Source: Fen-178 sp963722575
Lineage (GTDB): Bacteria; Acidobacteriota; Terriglobia; Bryobacterales; Bryobacteraceae
Direction: 5' to 3'
DNA length: 64,000 nucleotides
Assembly (NCBI GenBank): GCA_963722575.1
Contig: CAVRNR010000003.1
Location: forward strand, 186,001 to 250,000
Under the pieces are notes generated by a model. It was given only the letters and a program-made list of their open reading frames with translations. It was not told the DNA's origin and did no database searches. The position numbers and the translations under genes were made by a program. Positions 47,485-55,489 of this stretch are shown here, one piece after another; the stretch's first letter is position 1, and each line of letters opens with the position of its first letter.

Positions 47485-48873
47485 ATGTTGAATTCTAGAA
47501 CGGGTGCCACGCGGCGGAAGATGTTGGGGATGGTGGCCGGCACGGCCGCTCTCGGCGGGTTGGCGGCGGATCAGGCCGCCGGCGGGCAGTCGCCCCAACG
47601 TGGTGGCGTGAACCGGAACTCCGCGCCCAGCCAGTTGCGGATCACCGACATGCGGGCCATCCGGATCGCCTCCAATTACGACTATCCGATCATCCGCATC
47701 GACACCAACCAGGGCGTTTATGGCCTGGGCGAGGCGCGGGATGCGGGCAACGAAGGCATGGCGTTGGTGCTCAAGCCGCATATCGTGGGCAAGAACCCCC
47801 TGAACATCGAGCCCATTCTCGATAGCGTTCGCAATTTCGCCAACCAGCGGCGCATGGGCGGCGGCTATAGCGCCCTGGACATCGCCTTGCACGACATCGC
47901 GGGGAAAGTGTACGGCGTGCCGGCCTGGCGGCTGATCGGCTCCCAGTACCGCAACCGCATTCGCTGCTATTGCGACACCACGGAATCGAGCGATCCCAAA
48001 GTGTATGCCGCGCGCATGGCCGCCCGCAAGAAGATGGGATTCACCTTTTTCAAGATGGACATCATGCCCTCGATGATCCGCAACCGGCCCGGGGGGTTGA
48101 ATACCCGCGGCGTGGCCACCGCCAAGGGCCTCGAAATGTACGGCGAGCATATTCAGGCCGTGCGCGACGCCATCGGCTGGGACCAGCCTCTGGCGGCCGA
48201 CCACTTCGGCCCTCTCGATGTGAACGACGCCATCCGCCACGCCCGCTATTTCGAGCGGTATGAACTGGCTTGGGCCGAGGATCTGCTCCAGGTAGGCACG
48301 CTCGGTTCCGGGGACGCTCCCAAGAACTGGCGCGCCTACAAGGAAATCAAGGAATCGACGGTCACGCCCATCAACACCGGCGAGAGCCTGTTTGGGTTGG
48401 AGGAAGGATTCCGCCCGCTGATTGAGAACAACGCCGTGGACCTGATCCACGTGGACCCGCTGACGTCGGGAGGCATGCGCGAAACCAAGCGGATTTCGGA
48501 CTTCGCTTCCATGTACGGGATCCAGACCGCCATCCACTTCGCCGGGTCCCCGGTGGGCTGCATGGCGGCGGTGCACATGATTTCCACCCTCAAGGATTTC
48601 CTGGCGATGGAGAACCATGCGGTCGATATTCCGTGGTGGGGCGACCTGGTGACCGGCGTTCCCAAGCCGATCATCCAGAACGGATACATTCAGGTTCCCG
48701 ATACCCCGGGAGTCGGCGTGGAACTCAACGAAGAAGCGTGCCGGGCGCACCTGCGAGTGCCGGGGTACTTCGAGCCCACCCCGCAGTTCGACAAGTACAT
48801 TCTCGACGAATTCCGAACCGGCGGTCCGTATCCGCACCTGGACGAGAACGGCCGCCTTGTGAACACTCGCTAG
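47485..48873 (+). CDS. Tat-exported mandelate racemase/muconate lactonizing (enolase superfamily) enzyme
   Basis: The ATG at 47485 with GAGGAGA upstream gives 462 aa; a TTG at 47464 is less likely. The N-terminus has a twin-arginine leader (ATRRKMLGMVAG). The barrel has an MR/MLE N-terminal cap (VYGLGEARDAGNEGMAL). Candidate metal ligands are D in LAADHFGPLD, E in LAWAEDLLQ and E in INTGESL, with the later IHFAGSPVGCMAAVHM. Galactonate and mannonate dehydratases have this layout; substrate is not assignable. It follows the TPR gene by 129 bp of non-coding sequence. Confidence 0.85.
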   Translation: MLNSRTGATRRKMLGMVAGTAALGGLAADQAAGGQSPQRGGVNRNSAPSQLRITDMRAIRIASNYDYPIIRIDTNQGVYGLGEARDAGNEGMALVLKPHIVGKNPLNIEPILDSVRNFANQRRMGGGYSALDIALHDIAGKVYGVPAWRLIGSQYRNRIRCYCDTTESSDPKVYAARMAARKKMGFTFFKMDIMPSMIRNRPGGLNTRGVATAKGLEMYGEHIQAVRDAIGWDQPLAADHFGPLDVNDAIRHARYFERYELAWAEDLLQVGTLGSGDAPKNWRAYKEIKESTVTPINTGESLFGLEEGFRPLIENNAVDLIHVDPLTSGGMRETKRISDFASMYGIQTAIHFAGSPVGCMAAVHMISTLKDFLAMENHAVDIPWWGDLVTGVPKPIIQNGYIQVPDTPGVGVELNEEACRAHLRVPGYFEPTPQFDKYILDEFRTGGPYPHLDENGRLVNTR

Positions 48874-48927
48874 GAAAAGGGGTCAGACGCATTTTCCGCG
48901 GCGGAAAATGCGTCTGACCCCTTTTCC
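48873..48927. repeat. Perfect palindrome with GGGGTCAGACGCATTTT arms
   Basis: Two 27-bp arms (48873-48899 and 48901-48927) are exact complements with a 1-nt centre. The arm contains GGAAAAGGGGTCAGACGC, one base different from the element at 35615-35691. It starts at the last base of the preceding gene's stop codon. Confidence 0.85.
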
Positions 48928-48955
48928 TTTACACTTGGAGTTGGAGGCGCACGTC

Positions 48956-49081
48956 ATGGCCGGGTTGCTAGCGCTTTTGATCTGGCTGCCGCTCTCGGCC
49001 GGCGCGCTGCTGGCGCAAACCTCGCCGGGCGCCATCCAGGCGATCGGCAGCGTCACCATCGGCGTGCAGTTGATACAGTAG
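48956..49081 (+). CDS. Small 41-aa hydrophobic peptide ORF
   Basis: A short frame runs from ATG 48956 (GGAGG 9 nt before) to TAG 49081. The product begins MAGLLALLIWLPLSAGALLAQ, which looks like a signal peptide or single membrane helix, followed by about 20 residues (SPGAIQAIGSVTIGVQLIQ). It stops 5 bp before the phosphoesterase ATG. It could be a small membrane protein or the left-over N-terminus of a truncated secreted protein next to the palindrome. Confidence 0.45.
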   Translation: MAGLLALLIWLPLSAGALLAQTSPGAIQAIGSVTIGVQLIQ

Positions 49082-49086
49082 GGGGA

Positions 49087-49635
49087 ATGCGAATCGCCGT
49101 CTTATCGGATATTCACGACAACGTCTGGAAACTCGCGGCCGCACTCGAAGCCGTGAGCGATGCCGACGCCCTGATTTGCTGCGGTGACCTCTGCTCGCCC
49201 TTCATCGTCCACCAACTGGGACGCGGCTTCCGCCGGCCCATCCACGTGGTATTGGGCAACAACGATGGCGATCTCTACCGCATCACCGCCAACGCGCGGC
49301 AGTACGAGCACATGCGGATCCACGGCGAGCTATTCCGCGGGGAGTTCGACGGCCGGCGTGTGGCGGTGAACCACTTCGACAACATCGCCCGCGCCATCGC
49401 CGCCTCCGGCGAGTTCGACGTGGTGTGCTACGGCCACAATCATGTTTACAGCATCGAGCGCATCGGCCGGACGCTGGCCATCAATCCCGGGGCGATCATG
49501 GGCGCAGCCTTCTCAGCCGGCGGCGGCAGAACCGATGTGGCGTCGACGTTTATGATCTACGACACGGCTACCGGAGAGGTGGCGGGCTTCGAGGTTTCCG
49601 GGGCGCTGGTCGTGGCGCCGAGGATACCCCAGTAG
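49087..49635 (+). CDS. Calcineurin-like metallophosphoesterase (YfcE/MJ0936 type)
   Basis: The 182-aa protein has all the motifs: LSDIHDN (D, H), ICCGDLCSP (GD), LGNNDG (GNxD), and CYGHNHVYSIERIG (GHxH). Proteins of this type hydrolyse phosphodiesters such as cyclic or bis-p-nitrophenyl phosphate using two metal ions. The physiological substrate is unknown. A run of G (GGGGG) lies before the ATG. Confidence 0.9.
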   Translation: MRIAVLSDIHDNVWKLAAALEAVSDADALICCGDLCSPFIVHQLGRGFRRPIHVVLGNNDGDLYRITANARQYEHMRIHGELFRGEFDGRRVAVNHFDNIARAIAASGEFDVVCYGHNHVYSIERIGRTLAINPGAIMGAAFSAGGGRTDVASTFMIYDTATGEVAGFEVSGALVVAPRIPQ

Positions 49636-49721
49636 ACTTCGAGCACGATTTGCACTACTTTAAGCTTTCGGCAGTTTTGTTTCCCGATTAGTCGTTACAG
49701 CCGAGCGCGAAGGAGCAAGCA

Positions 49722-51437
49722 ATGCAGCAGACAGCCCATGATGTCGTGATCCTGGGAACCGGACTCGCCGGCCTGCGCGCCGCCGTGGAGATCTGCATCC
49801 GGACGCGCGGTACGGCCGATATCGCCATCGTCTCGAAAGTGCAGGTCATGCGCTCGCATTCGGTGTGCGCGGAAGGGGGCACCGCCGCGGTAATGCGCCC
49901 CGAGGAAGGAGACGGCTTCGATCTGCACGCCTGGGACACGGTGAAAGGCGCCGATTTCCTGGCGGACCAGGACGTGGTGGACCGGTTTGTGCGGGCCTCG
50001 CCCGACCAGATCCGCCTGCTGGAGCACTGGGGAGTCCCGTGGTCGCGGCGCGAGGACGGCCGCATCATGCAGAGGCCTTTTGGAGGCCATTCGTTTCCGC
50101 GTGCGTGCATGGCGGCCGACAAGACCGGCTTCTTCGAGATGCAGGCGCTCTACGACAACCTCGTCCGCTACAACAACTTCAAGCGCTACGATGAATGCTT
50201 CGTCACTTCGCTGCTGCTCGAAGGCGGCCGATTTGCCGGCCTGACGCTGCTCGATGTGCCCACCGGCGAGTTCTTCGTTTTGCGCGGCAAGGCTCTCCTG
50301 ATTGCTTCCGGCGGGTTGGGAAACCTGTATGGATTCACCACCTACTCGCAAACCGTGACGGGCGATGGGCAGGCCATCGCGTACCGCGCGGGCCTGGCCT
50401 TGGAAGACCCCGAGTTCCTGCAGTTCCACCCGACCGGGCTGGTGCCATCGGGCATCCTCATGACGGAGGGCTGCCGGGGGGAAGGCGGATACCTGCGCAA
50501 TAACCGGGGCGAGCGCTTCATGGAGAAGTACGCGCCCAAAATGATGGAGCTGGCGCCGCGCGATATCGTCTCCCGTTCGGAGATGACGGAGATCCTCGAG
50601 GGACGCGGTTTCCCGGGAACGGACGGCCTCGATTATGTCCATCTCGATTTGACTCACCTGGGCGCCGAGCGGATCAACACGCGCCTGCCCCTGATCCGGG
50701 AAGTGAGCATGAAGTTTCTGGGCATCGACCCGATCACGCAGCCGATCCCGATCCGGCCCGTGGCGCACTACTCGATGGGCGGCATCGAGGCCGACATCGA
50801 CGGCCGGACGAAAGCGGAGAATATCTGGGCGGCGGGCGAAGTGGCGTGCCACTCCATGCATGGCGCCAACCGGCTGGGGTGCAACTCCACCGCCGAGTGC
50901 CTGGTATGGGGCGCCATCACGGGCCGCGGAATCGCCCAGTACCTGGGGCCAGGCGTCAAGCTGGATGCGGCGCCGGAAAGCCGGGCGCGGGAAGAAGAGA
51001 AGCGCATTTTCGACGGCCTGCTCCAGCGGAACGGAACGGAGAATCCAGCCCACATCCGCCGCGAGCTGCGGACTTTGATGGACCGGCACGCGGGCGTCTA
51101 TCGCACCGGCGAATCGATGGAGGAGGGCCTGGACAAGATCGCCGAGCTGCGGCGGCGCTTCCGGAATATCGCCGTTCAGGACAAGAGCCGCATCTACAAC
51201 TCCAACCTGATTCGAACGTTGGAGACCGAGAACATGCTGGAGCTGGCCGAGGCTCTGCTGGTCGCCGGTCTGGCGCGCCGGGAATCCCGCGGAGCGCATG
51301 CCCGCACGGATTTCCCCACGCGCGACGACGAGAAGTTTCTGAGCCACTCGATGGTTTACTCGACGGGCGGCAGGCCGAGGCTGGGCTATAAGCCGGTCGC
51401 AATTACCACCTGGAAGCCGGTGGAACGAAAGTACTGA
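49722..51437 (+). CDS. sdhA: Succinate dehydrogenase/fumarate reductase flavoprotein subunit
   Basis: The 571-aa protein has the FAD dinucleotide motif VILGTGLAGLRAAVEI and MRSHSVCAEGGTAAV, where the His is the expected covalent FAD site. FLQFHPTGL, a dicarboxylate-binding segment, and RPVAHYSMGGIEAD follow. The thiol-containing active site and C-terminal helical domain are complete. Gene order A-C-D-B is unusual for complex II. It oxidises succinate to fumarate, or the reverse, and feeds SdhB. Confidence 0.95.
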   Translation: MQQTAHDVVILGTGLAGLRAAVEICIRTRGTADIAIVSKVQVMRSHSVCAEGGTAAVMRPEEGDGFDLHAWDTVKGADFLADQDVVDRFVRASPDQIRLLEHWGVPWSRREDGRIMQRPFGGHSFPRACMAADKTGFFEMQALYDNLVRYNNFKRYDECFVTSLLLEGGRFAGLTLLDVPTGEFFVLRGKALLIASGGLGNLYGFTTYSQTVTGDGQAIAYRAGLALEDPEFLQFHPTGLVPSGILMTEGCRGEGGYLRNNRGERFMEKYAPKMMELAPRDIVSRSEMTEILEGRGFPGTDGLDYVHLDLTHLGAERINTRLPLIREVSMKFLGIDPITQPIPIRPVAHYSMGGIEADIDGRTKAENIWAAGEVACHSMHGANRLGCNSTAECLVWGAITGRGIAQYLGPGVKLDAAPESRAREEEKRIFDGLLQRNGTENPAHIRRELRTLMDRHAGVYRTGESMEEGLDKIAELRRRFRNIAVQDKSRIYNSNLIRTLETENMLELAEALLVAGLARRESRGAHARTDFPTRDDEKFLSHSMVYSTGGRPRLGYKPVAITTWKPVERKY

Positions 51438-51452
51438 TAGAAGGAGGCAGGC

Positions 51453-51890
51453 ATGGCCGAAATCAAAAGGCACGATAATCGGCTCGGGCTGTGGGGATGG
51501 CTGGGGGGCGGCCGTTGGGGCGCGGAGCGCTACGCCTACATTCTGCATCGTCTCACCGGCCTGGGCATGCTGCTCTACTTTTTGATGCACGTCGTGGTCA
51601 CGAGCCTGCGCGCCCGCGGCATATACCTGTGGGTCGAAGGTGGAGTCTTCCACCAGCCCATGTTCAAATTCGGGGAGTTTCTGGTCTTCGCGGCTTTTGC
51701 CTACCACGCCTGCAACGGCGTCCGCCTGGTGCTGGTGGAACTCGGATTTGCGGTGGGCAAGCCCATTGAACCGATTTATCCTTACAAGACGTCGCTCGGC
51801 GTCCAGCGGCCCCTGCTGATAGCCATGATGATCCTGGCGGCGATTCTGCTGGCGGCGGGCGGCTATGATTTCCTGGGCCTGGCAAAGTAG
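51453..51890 (+). CDS. sdhC: Complex II membrane anchor, SdhC-like
   Basis: The 145-aa protein has three membrane helices, HRLTGLGMLLYFLMHVVVTSLR, FGEFLVFAAFAYHACNGVRLVLVELG and PLLIAMMILAAILLAAGGY. Histidines in helix 1 and helix 2 (LMHVV, AYHACNG) are candidate haem ligands. It sits 16 bp after sdhA and 8 bp before the second anchor. Confidence 0.88.
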   Translation: MAEIKRHDNRLGLWGWLGGGRWGAERYAYILHRLTGLGMLLYFLMHVVVTSLRARGIYLWVEGGVFHQPMFKFGEFLVFAAFAYHACNGVRLVLVELGFAVGKPIEPIYPYKTSLGVQRPLLIAMMILAAILLAAGGYDFLGLAK

Positions 51891-51898
51891 GAGGCGAG

Positions 51899-52282
51899 AT
51901 GCGCGAAACGAAATACTGGACCTGGCACATGGCGGCGGGAGTCGTGATTCTCTTCCTGCTCGGCCTGCACATGCTGATCATGCACCTGGGCGGCATCACC
52001 CATCTGTTCGCCCCTCACGGCGGCGAAGCCACCTCCCGGGCGAACAGCTTGTACCGGGATGGCCGCTTGTTCTTCCTGGTCACTTATATCCTCCTGCTCG
52101 GAGTGGCGCTGTACCACGGGCTGTACGGACTGCGAACCATCCTATTCGAGCTGACGCTGAAACCGGGTGTGGAGAAGGCGGTCAGCCTGGTTCTTCTAGT
52201 CGTGGGGCTGGGTCTGTTCGGCCTGGGCGCCTGGGTGGCCTTCGCAACGCACGCCATTGCCATCGCGGGAGCCAGGGGGTAG
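51899..52282 (+). CDS. sdhD: Complex II membrane anchor, SdhD-like
   Basis: The 127-aa protein has three membrane helices: MAAGVVILFLLGLHMLIMHLGG, LFFLVTYILLLGVALYHGLYGLRTIL and VLLVVGLGLFGLGAWVAFATH. The histidines in LGLHML and ALYHGLYGLR are candidate second-haem or quinone-site residues. The Gly before the second helix and spacing suit cytochrome b556-type anchors. Confidence 0.87.
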   Translation: MRETKYWTWHMAAGVVILFLLGLHMLIMHLGGITHLFAPHGGEATSRANSLYRDGRLFFLVTYILLLGVALYHGLYGLRTILFELTLKPGVEKAVSLVLLVVGLGLFGLGAWVAFATHAIAIAGARG

Positions 52283-52284
52283 CC

Positions 52285-53100
52285 ATGCCGGCAGAGATCA
52301 ATTTCCACGTCACCCGCTTCAATCCGGAAACCGGCCAGGCGCCGTACGTCAAGATCTACCCGGTGCCGGTGCGCGAAGGCATGACCGTGCTCGACGGCCT
52401 GCACTACATCAAGGACAACCTGGACGCCTCGCTGGCATGGCGCTATTCGTGCCGCATGGGCATCTGCGGCTCGTGCGGCATGCTGCTGAACGGGCGGCCG
52501 ACGCTGGCCTGCAACACGCAGATCCTGCACATCGCCACCACGGATCTGACGGTGGGGCCGCTGCCGAATTTCGACATCATCCGCGACCTGGTGCCCGACC
52601 TGACCACCATGTTCGACAAACATATCGCGCTGAACCCCCATATCGTGCGCGCGGACCAAGCCGAACTCGACGACCCGGAGGGGGAGTTCTACCAGTCTCC
52701 GGAGGAACTCGGCGCCTACCTCCAGTTCACTTACTGCATCAAGTGCGGCTGCTGCATGGCCGCCTGCCCCACCCTGGCCACCGACGCGCGATACCTGGGG
52801 CCCATGCCGTTGGCGGCGGCCGAGCGGTATAACGCGGACACGCGCGACGACGGGCGGCGCGCCCGCAACCAGGTGACGGGCAGCTCGCATGGCGCCTTCC
52901 GCTGCCACTACGCGGGCGAATGCTCGCACGTGTGCCCCAAGGGCGTGGACCCGGCGAGGGCTATCCAGTATCTCAAGCGCCAGTTGGTGCTCGACTACCT
53001 GCACCTGGCTCGGCGGAAGAAGCCGTGCGCCAAGCTGCACGGGCCGGGGCAAGGGAAGCTGCTCGCCAACATCACGCCCGCGCCAGCCAGGACGGTTTGA
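52285..53100 (+). CDS. sdhB: Succinate dehydrogenase/fumarate reductase iron-sulfur subunit
   Basis: The ATG at 52285 (2 bp after the sdhD stop) gives 271 aa. The N-terminal half has the [2Fe-2S] motif YSCRMGICGSCGM ... LACNT. The C-terminal half has CIKCGCCMAACP and CHYAGECSHVCPKGVDP for the [4Fe-4S] and [3Fe-4S] clusters. It passes electrons from FAD to the quinone site. The upstream part of the open frame (51865-52284) is antisense or shadow sequence and not part of the protein. Confidence 0.95.
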   Translation: MPAEINFHVTRFNPETGQAPYVKIYPVPVREGMTVLDGLHYIKDNLDASLAWRYSCRMGICGSCGMLLNGRPTLACNTQILHIATTDLTVGPLPNFDIIRDLVPDLTTMFDKHIALNPHIVRADQAELDDPEGEFYQSPEELGAYLQFTYCIKCGCCMAACPTLATDARYLGPMPLAAAERYNADTRDDGRRARNQVTGSSHGAFRCHYAGECSHVCPKGVDPARAIQYLKRQLVLDYLHLARRKKPCAKLHGPGQGKLLANITPAPARTV

Positions 53101-53132
53101 GGAAACTTACTGAGTCATTGGAGGAACTGCGC

Positions 53133-53570
53133 ATGCCAGTCACGGTAAAGAAGATCACCTTGTGGCGAGCAGAGGTCGACAACCAGCCGGGAACGCTGGC
53201 CAGTATCGTCGGACCGCTTGCCAAAGCGGGTGCGGACCTCAAGGTGCTGATGGGCTATCGTATCCACGGAAGCGGAGGGAAGGCAGCTATAGAAGTCTGT
53301 CCGATCGCGGGCAAGAAGTTGGTCGCCGCCGCACAGGCAGCGGGTCTGATCCCCTCGGCCATCCCGACGCTGCTGGTGGAAGGCTACGACAAACCCGGGG
53401 TGGGATACGCCATCGCGCAAGCCGTGGCCAGCGCCGGCATCAACTTCGCCTTTTTCGTCGCTCAAGTGATCGGCCGGAAGTATTCCGTGGTGATGGGTTT
53501 CGAGACTGAGGACGAAGCCAGGAGGGCGACACCGGCAATCAAGAAGGCCGCGGCAGCCAAGAAACGCTGA
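53133..53570 (+). CDS. Two-ACT-domain protein
   Basis: The 145-aa protein begins ITLWRAEVDNQPGTLASIVGPLAKAGADLKVLMGY, an ACT domain. A second ACT-like half follows (LVEGYDKPGVGYAIAQAVASAGINFAFFVAQVIG). ACT domains bind small ligands, often amino acids, and regulate enzymes. GGAGG precedes the ATG. It follows sdhB by 32 bp, so it may be co-transcribed and could sense a metabolite linked to complex II. Confidence 0.85.
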   Translation: MPVTVKKITLWRAEVDNQPGTLASIVGPLAKAGADLKVLMGYRIHGSGGKAAIEVCPIAGKKLVAAAQAAGLIPSAIPTLLVEGYDKPGVGYAIAQAVASAGINFAFFVAQVIGRKYSVVMGFETEDEARRATPAIKKAAAAKKR

Positions 53571-53573
53571 ACA

Positions 53574-53626
53574 GAGCGTCATACCGATTGCGTATTCGCT
53601 CCTTAACGGTCGCGGCTCAGGGTGAG
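53574..53626. repeat. Dispersed repeat, copy 2
   Basis: It shares the GCGTCAT.ACCGATTGCGTAT and ACGGTCGCGGCTC cores with 20515-20568. Here it begins 4 bp after the ACT gene stop and contains the candidate TTG start of the next frame, so it may contribute non-native upstream sequence. Confidence 0.75.
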
Positions 53627-53632
53627 GCGCCG

Positions 53633-54208
53633 GTGGCGCCGATCCGCGACTTCATTCGGCCCGCCTTGCGCGCCGTGCCGTCACGGATGGCGTACGCATT
53701 GGGTTCGTGCCGGGTGTCGCTCGTGTCCAGCCTCGGCAATCCCGACCTGGCTTCGCAGTGGACTGCGACAGACCGGGGAGTGGAAATCTCTCTCGCTGCC
53801 GCGGACCGGGACGAGCACGATGTCGCCATGGAAATGCTGCTCTGTCTGGGCCAGGTGCTCTGGGAGCGACTGCTCCCCAATCAGCGCAAAGCCTACTGGC
53901 TGCTTCTGGACGCGGAGATCCGTGCGGGCATCACCGGAGAGATCGACGAGGAGGCCCTGAAGGAGAAACGCGCGCTGATGGCCAGCCGCTTCAGCGCTTC
54001 CAGTGGCAGACTGCTGGAGCGGTATGGGGGATCTTCCTTCGCCGGAACTGCGGCAGAGTACGTCCATTGCCTCTGGCACGATGTGGAAGCTCGCAGCGGT
54101 CCGGATTACCTGCCCGCGCGGCAACTACGGCGGCGGCTGGAATTGTTGTCACGCTGGTTTCCCCCCGATCGTGGATATCGGCTGTTCGGAGCCCGCAACC
54201 TCCGGTGA
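53633..54208 (+). CDS. Hypothetical cytosolic protein
   Basis: The GTG at 53633 avoids the repeat; a TTG at 53588 would begin inside it. The 191-aa product has an opening VAPIRDFIRPALRAVPSRMAYALGSCRVSL, a central strand-helix region (GVEISLAAADRDEHDVAMEMLLCLGQVLWERL) and a helical C-terminus with LDAEIRAGITGEIDEEALKEKRALM. There is no signal peptide and no recognised family. It stops before a stretch (54209-54494) that contains only a weak short frame. Confidence 0.55.
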   Translation: MAPIRDFIRPALRAVPSRMAYALGSCRVSLVSSLGNPDLASQWTATDRGVEISLAAADRDEHDVAMEMLLCLGQVLWERLLPNQRKAYWLLLDAEIRAGITGEIDEEALKEKRALMASRFSASSGRLLERYGGSSFAGTAAEYVHCLWHDVEARSGPDYLPARQLRRRLELLSRWFPPDRGYRLFGARNLR

Positions 54209-54309
54209 TGCGGCCAGCGGTGGCTCTGAGCGTTTCCTTGGTCTCCGCTCCCACAGAAAGAACCTCGTGTTCCGCCTCGAAAAGTTGTATAGAAGGATAT
54301 AGGAGCCTC

Positions 54310-54453
54310 ATAACGCGGAAGAAACTGCCGCTGCTGGCCAAGCTCACGGTGTGGGGCGGCATCATAGCTAGGGATTTGCGGTTTTCCGGGGTGGTGACGC
54401 AGCACTTTCCAGTGTTCGAAGAACACCCGGATGAAGCCGATGCCGTAGCCTGA
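54310..54453 (+). other. Short frame with a Shine-Dalgarno but no valid start codon
   Basis: AGGAG (54301-54305) is followed by a frame reading TRKKLPLLAKLTVWGGIIARDL then FEEHPDEADAVA before TGA 54453, 47 codons, but the first codon in position is ATA (54310) or ACG (54313). It may be a small gene inactivated by an ATG to ATA change. Nothing else is visible in 54209-54494. Confidence 0.25.
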
Positions 54454-54494
54454 ACGTACCCGGCCGGCGCCGGGAAAGAAGACGAGGAGGATTC

Positions 54495-55299
54495 ATGCCC
54501 ATCATCACCATTTCCAGAGGCACCCTGAGCGGCGGCAAAATGTTCGCTGAAAGTCTGAGTGCGAAACTCGGCTATCGGTGCATCGATCGGGACGCCCTCA
54601 TCGAGCGGGCCGTCACCCGGCGGGTCTCGCCACAGGATCTGCTCACAGCCATGCAGGTCCCCCCCTGCCGCGTCGGGCAGGTTTGACCACAAACGCTACG
54701 TCCGCCTCGCTCTGATTCAAGCCGCCCTCCTGGAAGAGGTGCGTTGCGGAAAGGCGATCTATCACGGTCTGGCCGGCCATTTACTGCTCAAGAAAGCACC
54801 GGCCCTTCTCCGCCTGCGCGTCATCGCGCCCCTCGATCTTCGCATCCGCATGGCCCGGGAGCGGCTGCAGTTGAGCCCCGACGACGCAATCGCGTACATT
54901 CACAGGATGGATGAGGATCGCCGCAAGTGGACCCAGTTCCTCTACGGCGTCGATTGGCAGGATTCCTCGCTTTACGATTTCGTGATCAACCTCGAACGCC
55001 TGAGTATCGACCAGGGCTGCGACGCCGTTGCCGCAGTAGTGGAGGGGCACGGCTTCGAGTTCACGCCGCAATTCGAGGCGATTATGAACGACCTCACCCT
55101 CGCCAGCCGCGTCCGTGCCGACCTAGCCCTCGATCCGTTCACTTCAAACCTCGAAGTCGAGGTGGAGGCGCAAGGGGGCTCCGTATGCGTTCGGGGGACC
55201 CATTTTGAGCAGGTGGAGGAGGTGGAGAGGGTTGTCCGTTCCCTCCCAGGAGTCGTGTCGGTCCGCTTCGAGGAGTCGGTCGAAGCCCCGACGGCGTAG
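54495..55299 (+). pseudogene. Cytidylate-kinase-like protein with C-terminal BON domain, frameshifted at a C7 run
   Basis: From ATG 54495 (GAGGAGG upstream) the frame reads MPIITISRGTLSGGKMFAESL, the cytidylate-kinase-like family start. It ends early at a TGA at 54684-54686. Removing one C from the seven-C run at 54660-54666 gives a continuous frame to 55299: RLALIQAALLEEVRCGKAIYHG, RIRMARERLQLSPDDAIAYIHRMDEDRRKW, DWQDSSLYDFVINLERLS, then a BON-like domain (DLALDPFTSNLEVEVEAQGGSVCVRG). The fused product would be about 267 aa. Confidence 0.8.
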
Positions 55300-55350
55300 C
55301 CTCAGGCGGGCCTACCCCGACCGCCAGCGGCAGTCGAGCGTCCCATTTGC

Positions 55351-55432
55351 CAGGAACCGTCCCACCAGTTTCACCACCTCGGGAATCGCCGATTGCACAT
55401 CGGGGTGGATGGGACCTCCGACGGTCGTGCCA
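55351..55432 (-). pseudogene. Partial duplicate of the hydrogenase maturation protease 3' end
   Basis: The 82-bp stretch matches 56632-56713 of the intact protease gene, in the same orientation, with about five mismatches by eye. It has no start and is only the last part of the gene. The tetrahaem cytochrome gene lies between it and the intact gene. Confidence 0.9.
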
Positions 55433-55449
55433 GCGCCCGCCCCACAAAG

Positions 55450-55487
55450 TGGGACAGACGGACCCAGGGGGTACCCCGTCTGTCCCC
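55450..55487. repeat. Hairpin with GGGACAGACGG arms and a GGGTACCCC centre
   Basis: GGGACAGACGG (55451-55461) pairs with the complementary CCGTCTGTCCC (55477-55487). The loop contains GACCCAGGGGGTACCCC, a diverged copy of the GGGCCC-cored repeat (55460-55477). The element ends 3 bp before the cytochrome stop codon on the minus strand and could be its terminator. Confidence 0.7.
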
Positions 55488-55489
55488 GC

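Noticed and set aside
46933..48837. 634-codon minus-strand open frame
   Set aside because: Spans the antisense of two real plus-strand genes and the intergenic region between them.
49695..51707. 670-codon minus-strand open frame
   Set aside because: Antisense of sdhA, which has all flavoprotein motifs.
53588..53632. TTG start of the hypothetical gene at 53588
   Set aside because: It lies inside a dispersed non-coding repeat, so the upstream codons are probably not native; GTG 53633 is preferred.
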